Shown here piece by piece: positions 43,358 to 51,072 of a DNA stretch of 64,000 nucleotides; the stretch's first letter is position 1; each line of letters starts with the position of its first letter. Both the position numbers and the translations under genes were made by a program. Under the pieces are notes generated by a model, which was not told the DNA's origin, made no database searches, and saw only the letters and a program-made list of their open reading frames with translations. The stretch is taken from contig NZ_OY781062.1 in NCBI RefSeq assembly GCF_963676285.1, positions 1 through 64,000 of the forward strand. The letters are read 5' to 3'. Source of the stretch: an uncultured Sphaerochaeta sp. GTDB lineage: Bacteria > Spirochaetota > Spirochaetia > Sphaerochaetales > Sphaerochaetaceae.

Positions 43358-44572
43358 ATGCATCAATACCTGATTGTCGCTGATGATTTCACTGGGGCAA
43401 ATGACAGTGGACTGCAACTAAGACGGAAGGGACTCTCTACCCATGTAACGATTGGGAAATACACCTGGAGTGAAAAAACCATCGAGGCACTTGTGTTGGA
43501 TACAGAATCCCGGAACATGGATGAAAAGGAAGCCTCGGTTCTGGTTCGTTCATCCCTTGAAGGGATGGATGCTGAATCATTTCCCATTGTCATGAAAAAG
43601 ATCGATTCAACGCTTCGGGGAAATCTCTGTGCTGAGGTTATGGAGGTTGCAGCATTCTGTGCTGCAGAGCTTATCATCGTATCTCCTGCATTTCCTGATC
43701 AGGGAAGGACGGTGGAGGGTGGAAGATTATTCGTCCATGGAAAGCCACTGCTGGAGACAGAGCATGGAAAAGATCCCCGAAAGCCGGTAGAAGAAGACAG
43801 TCTACTCACGCTCTTCTCCAAAGGGCAGAGTGTGTATACCGTAGTTCACCAAGAGGCGGGTGCTGCGTTACCTGCTCTGGAGGGGAAGACGATTCTTGTA
43901 TGTGATGCCCGCACACAGGACGACCTTTTCCATCTTGTAAGGCTGGCAAGAAAAAGAGAAGAGAAAGTGCTGTATGTGGGAAGTGCTGGTTTGGCTGATG
44001 CGCTCTGTAATGTGCAATATCCTTCCCGTGGAGTACTGGGCATGGTTGCAAGTCTCAGCGAGGTAACCCGCAATCAAGTAAGGTATGCCAAGGAACATGG
44101 AATCTTTACCGAAGTTGTTGAGGTTGAGTCTCTCCTTGGTGAGGTAGACCCTTATCCGATTATCAAGCGGGTCAAGGAAGCCATCTCCCAAAGCAAGCCT
44201 GCCCTTGTCGTGGTCTCCTCAGTCCTTGATGAGTCTGCATTCAGTCGCTCCTTGGCGGAAGGATCAAAACGTGGGCTCTCCTCTGATGCGGTTGCGGCAA
44301 CAATCAGGGACTCCTTCAGCCTTATGGGAAAGGCCTTGGTAGAGCAGTGTGAGATTTCGGGTCTGTTCCTTACTGGTGGGGATACTGCTTTCGGTCTATT
44401 GGAGGTTCTGGGAATCCATGAAGTGGAAATAATCAGGGAAGTACAGGGAGGTATCCCCCTCCTTGAAGTACCCACTGGAGGGTATGCATCAATGAGAATT
44501 GTCACGAAGGCGGGTGCTTTCGGAAATGATCAAGCAATAGCGTATAGTTTGAGGGTCTTGCAAGAACGGTAG
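43358..44572 (+). CDS. Four-carbon acid sugar kinase (DUF1537)
   Basis: A 404-residue kinase of the DUF1537 (OtnK/DtnK) family, which phosphorylates four-carbon sugar acids such as threonate or erythronate at O4. The N-terminal substrate domain shows LIVADDFTGANDSGLQL (about residues 6-22) and KKIDSTLRGN (about 86-95). The C-terminal nucleotide domain shows LFLTGGDTAFGLLE and VTKAGAFGND. I use ATG 43358, 7 bases after GGGAGG, rather than ATG 43352, which is only one base from it. A PdxA2-type gene follows 12 bases later, the standard partner in this pathway. Confidence 0.92.
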   Translation: MHQYLIVADDFTGANDSGLQLRRKGLSTHVTIGKYTWSEKTIEALVLDTESRNMDEKEASVLVRSSLEGMDAESFPIVMKKIDSTLRGNLCAEVMEVAAFCAAELIIVSPAFPDQGRTVEGGRLFVHGKPLLETEHGKDPRKPVEEDSLLTLFSKGQSVYTVVHQEAGAALPALEGKTILVCDARTQDDLFHLVRLARKREEKVLYVGSAGLADALCNVQYPSRGVLGMVASLSEVTRNQVRYAKEHGIFTEVVEVESLLGEVDPYPIIKRVKEAISQSKPALVVVSSVLDESAFSRSLAEGSKRGLSSDAVAATIRDSFSLMGKALVEQCEISGLFLTGGDTAFGLLEVLGIHEVEIIREVQGGIPLLEVPTGGYASMRIVTKAGAFGNDQAIAYSLRVLQER

Positions 44573-44584
44573 AAGGAGAACACG

Positions 44585-45556
44585 ATGAAAGAAAAAAAGT
44601 TTGGAATTACACTTGGAGATCCCTGTGGCATTGGTCCTGAGATCACCCTCAAGGCATTGCATGCAAGGAAGGAGTACCAGAGGAGTGCTCTCCTGTTTGG
44701 GACCCGTTCTCTGTTGGAGTACTACAACTCTCTGCTTGGGTATGATATGAGGTTCAACTCAATCAAGAAGATGGATGACTGGGATGACTCGGCAATCAAT
44801 GTATATGATCCACATCCGGTAGACATCTCCCAGATTGAGGTTGGGGTAGTAACCTCGCTGGGAGGTACCATCGCCTTTGAAAGTGTACGATCTGCAATCG
44901 AATTTGCCTTACGTAAGGATATCTCCTCAGTGGTTACCGCTCCGCTCAACAAGGAAGCGCTCCACCTCGCTGGTTTTCCCTATGCCGGTCATACCGAGAT
45001 CTTTGGTGCGTTCACCAAAGGGGAGCGGTATGCAATGCTGCTGTACAGCGAGAAACTGAAGGTAATCCACGTCTCAACCCATGTTTCTTTGCGGAATGCC
45101 TGTGACCTGTGCAAGAAAAAAAGGGTACTTGAAGTCATTCACCTGGCCCATGAGACACTTACAAAGATTGGTTATGACAATCCAAAAATTGCAGTCGCTG
45201 GATTGAATCCCCATGCAGGGGAGAATGGCATTTTTGGTGATGAGGAGATCAAGGAAATCATTCCAGCCATCCAAGAAGCAAAAGCTGAAGGTCTGGATGT
45301 CAGTGGTCCAATACCTCCTGATACGGTTTTCCTGAAAGCATTACAGGGTTCCTGGGATATCGTGGTTGCCATGTACCATGATCAGGGGCATATCCCCCTG
45401 AAGATGCTCAGCTTCGAGAACGGGGTAAACATTACCGTTGGTTTGGACGTCATCAGAACATCTGTTGACCACGGTACAGCGTTCGATATCGCCGGAAAGC
45501 TGATTGCAAGTGAGAAAAGCCTGCTCGAGGCAATAGAGATCGGGGAAAGGCTCTAG
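44585..45556 (+). CDS. pdxA2: PdxA2-type 4-phospho-threonate/erythronate dehydrogenase
   Basis: A 323-residue PdxA-family enzyme. It starts with GITLGDPCGIGPEITLKAL (about residues 7-25), and the metal and substrate residues are in TAPLNKEALHLAGFPYAGHTE (split in this protein near 120-140), NPHAGENGIFGDEE, MYHDQGHIPLK and VDHGTAFDIAGK. Next to a DUF1537 kinase it most likely oxidises 4-phospho-threonate or -erythronate, which then loses CO2 to give dihydroxyacetone phosphate, rather than serving vitamin B6 synthesis. AGAAGGAG precedes the start. A strong terminator follows. Confidence 0.9.
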   Translation: MKEKKFGITLGDPCGIGPEITLKALHARKEYQRSALLFGTRSLLEYYNSLLGYDMRFNSIKKMDDWDDSAINVYDPHPVDISQIEVGVVTSLGGTIAFESVRSAIEFALRKDISSVVTAPLNKEALHLAGFPYAGHTEIFGAFTKGERYAMLLYSEKLKVIHVSTHVSLRNACDLCKKKRVLEVIHLAHETLTKIGYDNPKIAVAGLNPHAGENGIFGDEEIKEIIPAIQEAKAEGLDVSGPIPPDTVFLKALQGSWDIVVAMYHDQGHIPLKMLSFENGVNITVGLDVIRTSVDHGTAFDIAGKLIASEKSLLEAIEIGERL

Positions 45557-45563
45557 AAACAAG

Positions 45564-45590
45564 GAAAGAGGAGGCAACGCCTCCTCTTTC
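45564..45590. terminator. Bidirectional terminator between pdxA2 and the LarA-like gene
   Basis: A perfect 12-bp stem (45564-45575 with 45579-45590) with a 3-base loop separates the two convergent genes, 8 bases after the pdxA2 stop. Confidence 0.8.
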
Positions 45591-45618
45591 TCTCACAATC
45601 CAACAACTGTCTCTATCT

Positions 45619-46968
45619 TTACTCCACATAGGGGATGGCATAAGGCCCATCGCTTAGATAGAGAACCTTGAGGTCCTTTCTTTGCTCTCTCTTCTCAATC
45701 TGCTCAATGACTTTCTTGATCACTTCGCTGTAGTCAGTGCTCTGAGCAAGTGAGGAAGCATCGATTCCTGGAAGGCCGCTGTTGTTCTCTCCTACAATCT
45801 GAGGAGCATAGTAATAGTAGTGGTCCAAGGGAATCTTCTCGAATACCGAAGCCCACTTCTGTACCTGCCACTGGTCTGGCATGAACGGCCAATCCTTGCT
45901 GTGAAGGAGGGTCACCAGTTCCTCTGCGCTGGTAAGCGCCAGGATACTGAGTACGGTCTTGTACATCACCGAGCCAACGACATCTTTCTTGTCCGTGAAG
46001 TTGGAGATGCTGATCAGGTATCCATTCTTCTTTATTGCGCCGATTGCAGCAAAGGCTGCCTTCGCACTCTGGTAGTGGTTGATCCCGACAAACCCGCCAT
46101 GGGTTATGACGATATCGGCCTCTTCCTTGATGGGTATCTTTGCATATCCCTTGACCATCTCAAAGGCTTCCTGATGGGCTGCCTCCAGGTCGCCGGCAAA
46201 CACCCCGGTGATATTGAAGGCATGGTCCAGGGTGACATTGATGATGAAATCAACCCCAGCCATCTTAGCAAAAGCGAGGGACTCCTCATGCACTGGATTG
46301 CCATCGAGGAGCAAGTCGCAGCTGTTCTTATGGCCCATCAGGTCCGCACCGTGGAAGAGGAAGGTGCCATGTTCACTGATCAGACCAGGACATACAGACT
46401 TTCTACCCCCACTGACACCTGCCATGAAGTGGCTCTCCACCAATCCAGTGAGGATCTTCAGGTCAGCTTGTACATAGAGGCTGTTGATCTTTACTTCACT
46501 GCCACGATCAGTCTTTCCGAGGTAGGTGAGGTTGTCATCCTCCTTGCAATCGTGGTTGATGATGGCAATCCCATGCTCAAATACCCAAGGATCGATGATG
46601 CGTTCTATCTCGTCATCGGTCATCGGGCGGTGGGTTCCTGTAGCAATAAGTACCGTAAGATTCTCTTTCTTATAGCCGGTTTCAAGAAGTACCTCGAGCA
46701 AGGGTACCAAGATATTTCCCTCTCCTTTGTAGGGGACGGGACGGGTATTGTCAGAGATGACAATTACCGCCTTTGCCTGTGGGTTGGCATCAAGCTTGGC
46801 TTTGGCAATGCTCTGGAAGCTGTCAGATGCAATGGGATTGGCCAGTGCCTCAGATACCGCCTTTTTTGGGTCACTGAGTGCCTTTGGTGCCTTCATTGCA
46901 TACACTGTGGTATGTTCAGGAAGTTCTAGTTTCTTTCCTTGGCTGTCTATTGGGTTATGTACCAGCAT
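45619..46968 (-). CDS. LarA-like nickel-pincer racemase/epimerase
   Basis: A 449-residue member of the lactate racemase (DUF2088) superfamily, enzymes that move a hydride at an alpha-hydroxy acid with a nickel-pincer nucleotide. Visible are SDNTRPVPYKGEGN (substrate arginine, about residues 74-87), ATGTHRPMTDDEIER, and SHFMAGVSGGRKSVCPGL (about 174-191), which holds the histidine and the lysine that carries the cofactor, then MGHKN and DGNPVHEE. The neighbours suggest a sugar acid substrate. The cofactor-making larB, larC and larE genes are not in the window. The start is ATG 46968, with AAAGGAG ahead. Confidence 0.88.
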   Translation of the reverse strand: MLVHNPIDSQGKKLELPEHTTVYAMKAPKALSDPKKAVSEALANPIASDSFQSIAKAKLDANPQAKAVIVISDNTRPVPYKGEGNILVPLLEVLLETGYKKENLTVLIATGTHRPMTDDEIERIIDPWVFEHGIAIINHDCKEDDNLTYLGKTDRGSEVKINSLYVQADLKILTGLVESHFMAGVSGGRKSVCPGLISEHGTFLFHGADLMGHKNSCDLLLDGNPVHEESLAFAKMAGVDFIINVTLDHAFNITGVFAGDLEAAHQEAFEMVKGYAKIPIKEEADIVITHGGFVGINHYQSAKAAFAAIGAIKKNGYLISISNFTDKKDVVGSVMYKTVLSILALTSAEELVTLLHSKDWPFMPDQWQVQKWASVFEKIPLDHYYYYAPQIVGENNSGLPGIDASSLAQSTDYSEVIKKVIEQIEKREQRKDLKVLYLSDGPYAIPYVE

Positions 46969-46985
46969 GGTTGACTCCTTTAGCA

Positions 46986-47015
46986 AAGAAAGACGAGCAT
47001 TTGCCCGTCTTTCTT
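46986..47015 (-). terminator. Terminator-like hairpin between kdgT and the LarA-like gene
   Basis: A 10-bp stem (46986-46995 with 47006-47015) ends on the minus strand in TTTCTTTGCT and touches the leader of the LarA-like gene. It would let only part of the kdgT transcripts continue, so it may act as an attenuator. Confidence 0.7.
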
Positions 47016-47046
47016 GATAATTGTATACAAAACGTGCACCCTCAGC

Positions 47047-48078
47047 TTATAACTGTTGGCCCTTTGCGTCAACCGCAGGTTCAGTGCTGGTTGTAGGATG
47101 CTCGTTGACAAGTCCACGCTTCAAATCCCATCTGTAGAAGAAATCAACCAGGAAGGGAACCAGCAAGGCGGTAACAATGATAGATGCAGCTACCTGTACG
47201 GTTGCCTTGTCTGCAAATGGAGCCCAAGCTGGGTCTACCAATGCAATGGCAGCCGGGGTGGCAATTGAGTTACCGGCAGAGGTACCGACAGCAGCACCGA
47301 CGGCAGCAGTTCTCCTTGACTTCTTGGGAACCAACCACTTGAAGATGAAGTAGGAAGGAACACCGGTGATGATGAGGGTCATCAAACCAAGGACGATACC
47401 AGGAAGACCGGCTTCGATGATCGTCTGAAGACTCAGTCCTGCACCGAGAGGGAATGCGAAGGTGAAGATAGCAATAAACATACCGGGCTTGAGGAACTCC
47501 CTGATTCTCTCATCAAGGTTTCCAAGGATCATACCCACGATGATGGGAACGATAACGGCTACAAGACTCATGAGAGGAATGTTTGCAACTCCGGCAACAC
47601 CCATGAAAGCCATTTCAAAGAAAGGTCCATCATTGGAGGAGATAACGGCGATTGCACCAACATCGGACTCATCACCATACTTTGAAGCAAGTGCTGTGTA
47701 GAGTCCACCATTACTGTTGGACATGGCACTGATCATGGCGAGCGGTGTGACACCGAGGAATGCAGCTTCAGGACCAGCAAGTTTTGCGAAGATAACGCCG
47801 AAACTTACACCGAAGAGCACCTTGCTGAAATTGAGGACCACTCCTTTATAGAGTGACATACCAGCAGTTCTGAACTGAATCTGTGCTCCACTGCAGAAAA
47901 AGAGCAATGCAATCAAGGTAAGTGCACCTGACTTGAAGAAAGCCGTGGTAAAACTACCGATCTCCAATGCTGCAGGAAAGAATGTATTGGTCAATACACC
48001 GAGCACCAAAGGTACTACCATCAATCCACCAGGAATCTTGTTGATCGTCTCGAGAATTGGAACTTTTCCCATCTTCAT
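47047..48078 (-). CDS. kdgT: 2-keto-3-deoxygluconate permease family transporter
   Basis: A 343-residue membrane protein of the KdgT family, proton symporters for sugar acids. The start INKIPGGLMVVPLVLGVLTN (about residues 11-30) is diagnostic, and FFCSGAQI, GVTPLAMISAMSNSNGGLY, SSNDGPFFEMAFMGVAG and GTSAGNSIATPAAIA follow. About ten hydrophobic helices are visible. Given the LarA-like gene downstream and the acid-sugar kinase and dehydrogenase genes next to it, it probably imports a four- to six-carbon sugar acid. AAGGAG precedes the start at 48078. Confidence 0.9.
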   Translation of the reverse strand: MKMGKVPILETINKIPGGLMVVPLVLGVLTNTFFPAALEIGSFTTAFFKSGALTLIALLFFCSGAQIQFRTAGMSLYKGVVLNFSKVLFGVSFGVIFAKLAGPEAAFLGVTPLAMISAMSNSNGGLYTALASKYGDESDVGAIAVISSNDGPFFEMAFMGVAGVANIPLMSLVAVIVPIIVGMILGNLDERIREFLKPGMFIAIFTFAFPLGAGLSLQTIIEAGLPGIVLGLMTLIITGVPSYFIFKWLVPKKSRRTAAVGAAVGTSAGNSIATPAAIALVDPAWAPFADKATVQVAASIIVTALLVPFLVDFFYRWDLKRGLVNEHPTTSTEPAVDAKGQQL

Positions 48079-48200
48079 GTTGTGAGTCTCCTTTTTTCTG
48101 ATTTACTATCAAACTTTTTACACCTTACCATAGATGTCCAAAAAGTCCAGAAAAAATGAAATCCTTTGACATTGTAAAAGAAATGCATCATATAAAAAGT

Positions 48201-48641
48201 ATGAAAGAATGCATTTCTCTCCTGATCATAGCAATGTTCTGTATGGGTCCCCTTTCTGCAAATGAAACCTTGCCGTTTCATGAGGCGTATGAAGCGCAGC
48301 TTCCAAGCGATGCCTCGATCGGTCAGATTGTAAGGGGAGAGGAAGGTAGTGCTGAAGCAATTACTAGACAAGCATTAATGACCTCCTATGGGCCAAAATG
48401 GCTTGAGGAGTATGTCAGTGTAGTGTTGAGAAAGGCATTCACCAATACCTATGACCAGCAGTTGGTCTCCCTGCTGCCTACAAACCAGGTGCAGGTTGGT
48501 AAAGCAGTGATTCGCTCAGATCTGTATGAGGTGCCGTTCTGTGTACATGAGCCGGATTACCGGTGGGGTACCATGGTTTGGACTCGTGGTGAAGATGAAA
48601 GATGGGTGTTGTTGGCCATCAAGATAGAATCATCACTCTGA
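48201..48641 (+). CDS. Small exported protein of unknown function
   Basis: A protein of about 146 residues starting with a signal peptide (ECISLLIIAMFCMGPLSAN). The mature part has no domain I recognise; VRGEEGSAEAITRQALM and WGTMVWTRGEDERWVLLAI suggest a compact mixed fold. Three in-frame ATGs (48156, 48183, 48201) lack good ribosome binding sites. I chose 48201 because the signal peptide begins there. A consensus TTGACA at 48166-48171 with TATAAA at 48191-48196 (19 bases apart) would place the transcription start almost at this ATG. The 3' end overlaps the convergent lipoprotein gene by 9 bases. Confidence 0.6.
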   Translation: MKECISLLIIAMFCMGPLSANETLPFHEAYEAQLPSDASIGQIVRGEEGSAEAITRQALMTSYGPKWLEEYVSVVLRKAFTNTYDQQLVSLLPTNQVQVGKAVIRSDLYEVPFCVHEPDYRWGTMVWTRGEDERWVLLAIKIESSL

Positions 48642-48983
48642 ATCCGTTTCAAGGTCCTGCTTCCTGATCACCAGGACATACGAATCGGAAGCCTCCACTG
48701 AGAAGGACTGGTATTGTGATTCCTTTGCACGAAGGTATTGCATCAGTACCGCTGGATCAACATCCAGATCCTCTAGATTGATGACAATGGCTTTCTGTTG
48801 GGGTTTGATGGTGATCTGTACATCTTCCATTTCCGTTCCATCAAGGAGAGGCCCTTCCCAGTGTTCTTCATCAGGGTTTATTGCAGGGGTCTTGCTGTAG
48901 ACACCACAACTGGATACCAATGCAATGGTACCCAAAAGCAAGCAGATGACTACAAACTGTACTAGGCTAGAGCGAAGCCTCAT
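48633..48983 (-). CDS. Small lipoprotein
   Basis: A 116-residue lipoprotein: hydrophobic signal segment (VQFVVICLLLGTIALVSSCG, with the lipobox cysteine near residue 27), then a mostly polar mature chain of about 90 residues with two beta-like stretches (VQITIKPQQKAIVINL, YQSFSVEASDSYVLVIRK). No function can be assigned. The start is ATG 48983, with GGAGGGG 5 bases ahead; the longer frame to 49097 has no matching ribosome binding site. It overlaps the convergent small exported protein gene by 9 bases. Confidence 0.75.
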   Translation of the reverse strand: MRLRSSLVQFVVICLLLGTIALVSSCGVYSKTPAINPDEEHWEGPLLDGTEMEDVQITIKPQQKAIVINLEDLDVDPAVLMQYLRAKESQYQSFSVEASDSYVLVIRKQDLETDSE

Positions 48984-49109
48984 TGAACCCCTCCAAACAG
49001 ACTCAGTGTATCCATAATGATAACAAAGGAGAAGGGGAAAGATTACAAAAGAAATCGAATGGAAACTTTTCTTCAAATGGGGTAGAGTACCTCCCAAGAA
49101 GGAGCGTTT

Positions 49110-49868
49110 ATGGCATTACTCGATATCTCCCTTTTCTCGGATACCCTCCAGCTGGATGTTTCTCTCACTGTCATCTATCCACAGCGATGTGACCGCTCAC
49201 CTGATATACCTGGTGGTCCGTATAAGGTGCTCTACCTGCTGCATGGGATAAAGCAGAATGAACAGAGCTATGTGCGAAATTCGGCAATTGAACGGTATGT
49301 GAGGAATCTTCCCCTGGTGGTTGTGATGCCATCGGTTGGAAGGAGTTTCTACACCGACCAGGAAAGAGGATACCCCTATTTCACCTTCCTGAGTGAAGAA
49401 CTTCCTCGGTTCCTCTCCTCTGTTTTCACCATCAGCACCAAACGCGAGGATACCTTTATCGCGGGACTGTCGATGGGAGGGTATGGGGCATTCAAGGCCG
49501 CGCTCACACGTCCGGACCTATACAGCAGGGCTGCAAGCATGAGCGGAGCCTTGGACCTTGTATCACTAGCCAATACACTCGGGGACTCAGTGAAGATTTT
49601 CCCGTATGAGTGGGAGAACACCTTTGGTTCCTATGAAGTAAAAGGCAGTGAACATGACCTTATGGCGTTGTCTAGGAAGGAACTTTCTCCCAAGCCGTCA
49701 TTCTATGTGACCTGTGGTGATGAGGATGCCCTGCTGCAGGATAACCTACGATTTGTGGAGACATTGCAAGAGACCCATGATGTAATCTATGACCAGCACC
49801 CGGGAGGGCATACCTGGAAGTTCTGGGACAAGGCCCTGAAACGTGTACTGAGGTGGCTGCCTCTCTGA
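49110..49868 (+). CDS. Esterase of the EstA/S-formylglutathione hydrolase type
   Basis: A 252-residue alpha/beta hydrolase without signal peptide, so cytoplasmic. The nucleophile serine sits in FIAGLSMGGYGAFKAAL (about residues 113-129), the acid probably in VTCGDEDALLQDN, and the histidine in HPGGHTWKFWDKAL near the end. YLLHGIKQNEQSYVRN gives the oxyanion region. This matches tributyrin-esterase-like enzymes, which release short acyl groups from sugars or other alcohols. The natural substrate is unknown. It ends exactly where the convergent CDF gene ends. Confidence 0.88.
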   Translation: MALLDISLFSDTLQLDVSLTVIYPQRCDRSPDIPGGPYKVLYLLHGIKQNEQSYVRNSAIERYVRNLPLVVVMPSVGRSFYTDQERGYPYFTFLSEELPRFLSSVFTISTKREDTFIAGLSMGGYGAFKAALTRPDLYSRAASMSGALDLVSLANTLGDSVKIFPYEWENTFGSYEVKGSEHDLMALSRKELSPKPSFYVTCGDEDALLQDNLRFVETLQETHDVIYDQHPGGHTWKFWDKALKRVLRWLPL

Positions 49869-50807
49869 TCAGGCTTTCTGTCCTGCAATGGCAAATGGTG
49901 TCTGGTAGTCCACCCACCTGTCATCGAGTGTAAATACGATATCGGTGTCACAGAAGTTTGAATAGGTGTACATCGCCTTGATCATCTCCAGGCGGATTGC
50001 ATCAAGCTGTTTCACTGGTCGTTCCTCAGTGAGGTAGACATAGATGACAACCATCAGGGAACGTCCACGCTTCAATGCATAGACTTCTGCCTTTCGGAAG
50101 GCATATTTTTTCACAAAGCGGTTGGCGATTTTCTCCAGTGTTGCCTGTACCGAGATGGTAGGCGCTGCCCCCAAGAGTTCTCGGCTGTAGATTACCAGGT
50201 CCTTGATAAGCACTGGACTGAGGAAAGCCAGGAATAGAACAGTGAGAGCAGGGTCGATGTAGTTGCTCAGGAATGCAAATCTTGTCTGCTTGATCAGGCC
50301 AACCATTCCAATAGCAAGCACAGAGGCAAGGGAGAGGAGGGTGTCCAGCAACCATGCCTTGCTTTCCGAGCGGAGGGTCGGGCTGCTCAGTTTTTTGGCC
50401 TTGTTTGCAAGGGCAAGCCAAACAACAAAACAGACGACCAGGGAGAACACCGAAACAGGGAATGCAATAGAGAAGGTAATGGCATACCCACCACGGGTCA
50501 TGGCAATACCTGCCATGGTTCCAATGGTTACGACCATGGTAAGCAGGACCAGACTCCTCAAGACCAGGAAAAAGGGTTCAAAAGCTCCGTAGCCGAAGGG
50601 GAATCGGTCATCATCCTCCTTGAAGAGAAGGGTTACCACCCTTCCTGAGCCGATGATGAACAGGCTTTGGATCAGGGAGTAGAGTCCATCGAGAAGCATT
50701 GAGTTTGAGTTGGCGACAATGGAGACCACCAAACCGAGTATGCCGAATCCTAGGCAAACGATGGTTGTCACCCGTAGTAACAGTAGTTCTTGTTTTTTAT
50801 TGCTCAT
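49869..50807 (-). CDS. Cation diffusion facilitator family transporter (atypical)
   Basis: A 312-residue inner-membrane protein with six helices and a C-terminal cytoplasmic domain (about residues 215-305), the layout of CDF transporters that export divalent metals. The FPFGYGAFEPFF segment after helix 2 is family-typical. The usual metal site is changed: helix 2 reads LLDGLYSLIQ, where most members have HSxxD, and helix 5 reads SKAWLLDTLLS, with the aspartate kept but the histidine missing. Zinc transport is therefore doubtful; another cation is possible. The upstream region carries an inverted repeat that it shares with the divergent efflux operon. Confidence 0.82.
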   Translation of the reverse strand: MSNKKQELLLLRVTTIVCLGFGILGLVVSIVANSNSMLLDGLYSLIQSLFIIGSGRVVTLLFKEDDDRFPFGYGAFEPFFLVLRSLVLLTMVVTIGTMAGIAMTRGGYAITFSIAFPVSVFSLVVCFVVWLALANKAKKLSSPTLRSESKAWLLDTLLSLASVLAIGMVGLIKQTRFAFLSNYIDPALTVLFLAFLSPVLIKDLVIYSRELLGAAPTISVQATLEKIANRFVKKYAFRKAEVYALKRGRSLMVVIYVYLTEERPVKQLDAIRLEMIKAMYTYSNFCDTDIVFTLDDRWVDYQTPFAIAGQKA

Positions 50808-50864
50808 ATAAAGTAGTTGTAGATATCAATCATGGCGTTCATTCGCCCGGGACCACCGTTTATG

Positions 50865-50880
50865 GTCCTACGTATAGGAC
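50865..50880. promoter_or_regulatory. Inverted repeat between the CDF gene and the efflux operon
   Basis: GTCCTA (50865-50870) and TAGGAC (50875-50880) are perfect inverted arms around a 4-base centre. A second repeat, GGACCA...TGGTCC, overlaps it at 50850-50868. The pair may be an operator for one or both divergent transcription units. Confidence 0.45.
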
Positions 50881-51002
50881 AGATACTGAGTATCAAATCA
50901 GGTGATATGTTGATATGTATAGACATAAGTATACAGGAATCCTTCATAAACCGCAAGCAATGTCCATAATTCGAATTATTAAAAATATATTGTGCAAAAT
51001 AC

Positions 51003-51032
51003 TTGTCAGCTGAATAAGAAATAGACTATTAT
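51003..51032 (+). promoter_or_regulatory. Promoter of the RND efflux operon
   Basis: TTGTCA (51003-51008) and TATTAT (51027-51032) are 18 bases apart, about 40 bases before the start of the first efflux gene, in an AT-rich stretch. The remainder of 50808-51072 holds no gene. Confidence 0.6.
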
Positions 51033-51072
51033 TTGAGACATATTCCTATAATCATTTTTAATGAGGTAGACC

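Noticed and set aside
44585..45556. PdxA of vitamin B6 synthesis
   Set aside because: The direct neighbourhood of a DUF1537 kinase points to the PdxA2 role in acid-sugar breakdown.
45820..46929. A 369-codon open frame on the plus strand opposite the LarA-like gene
   Set aside because: The minus-strand protein has clear LarA-family motifs throughout, while the antisense translation matches nothing I know and has no ribosome binding site. It is a codon-bias shadow.
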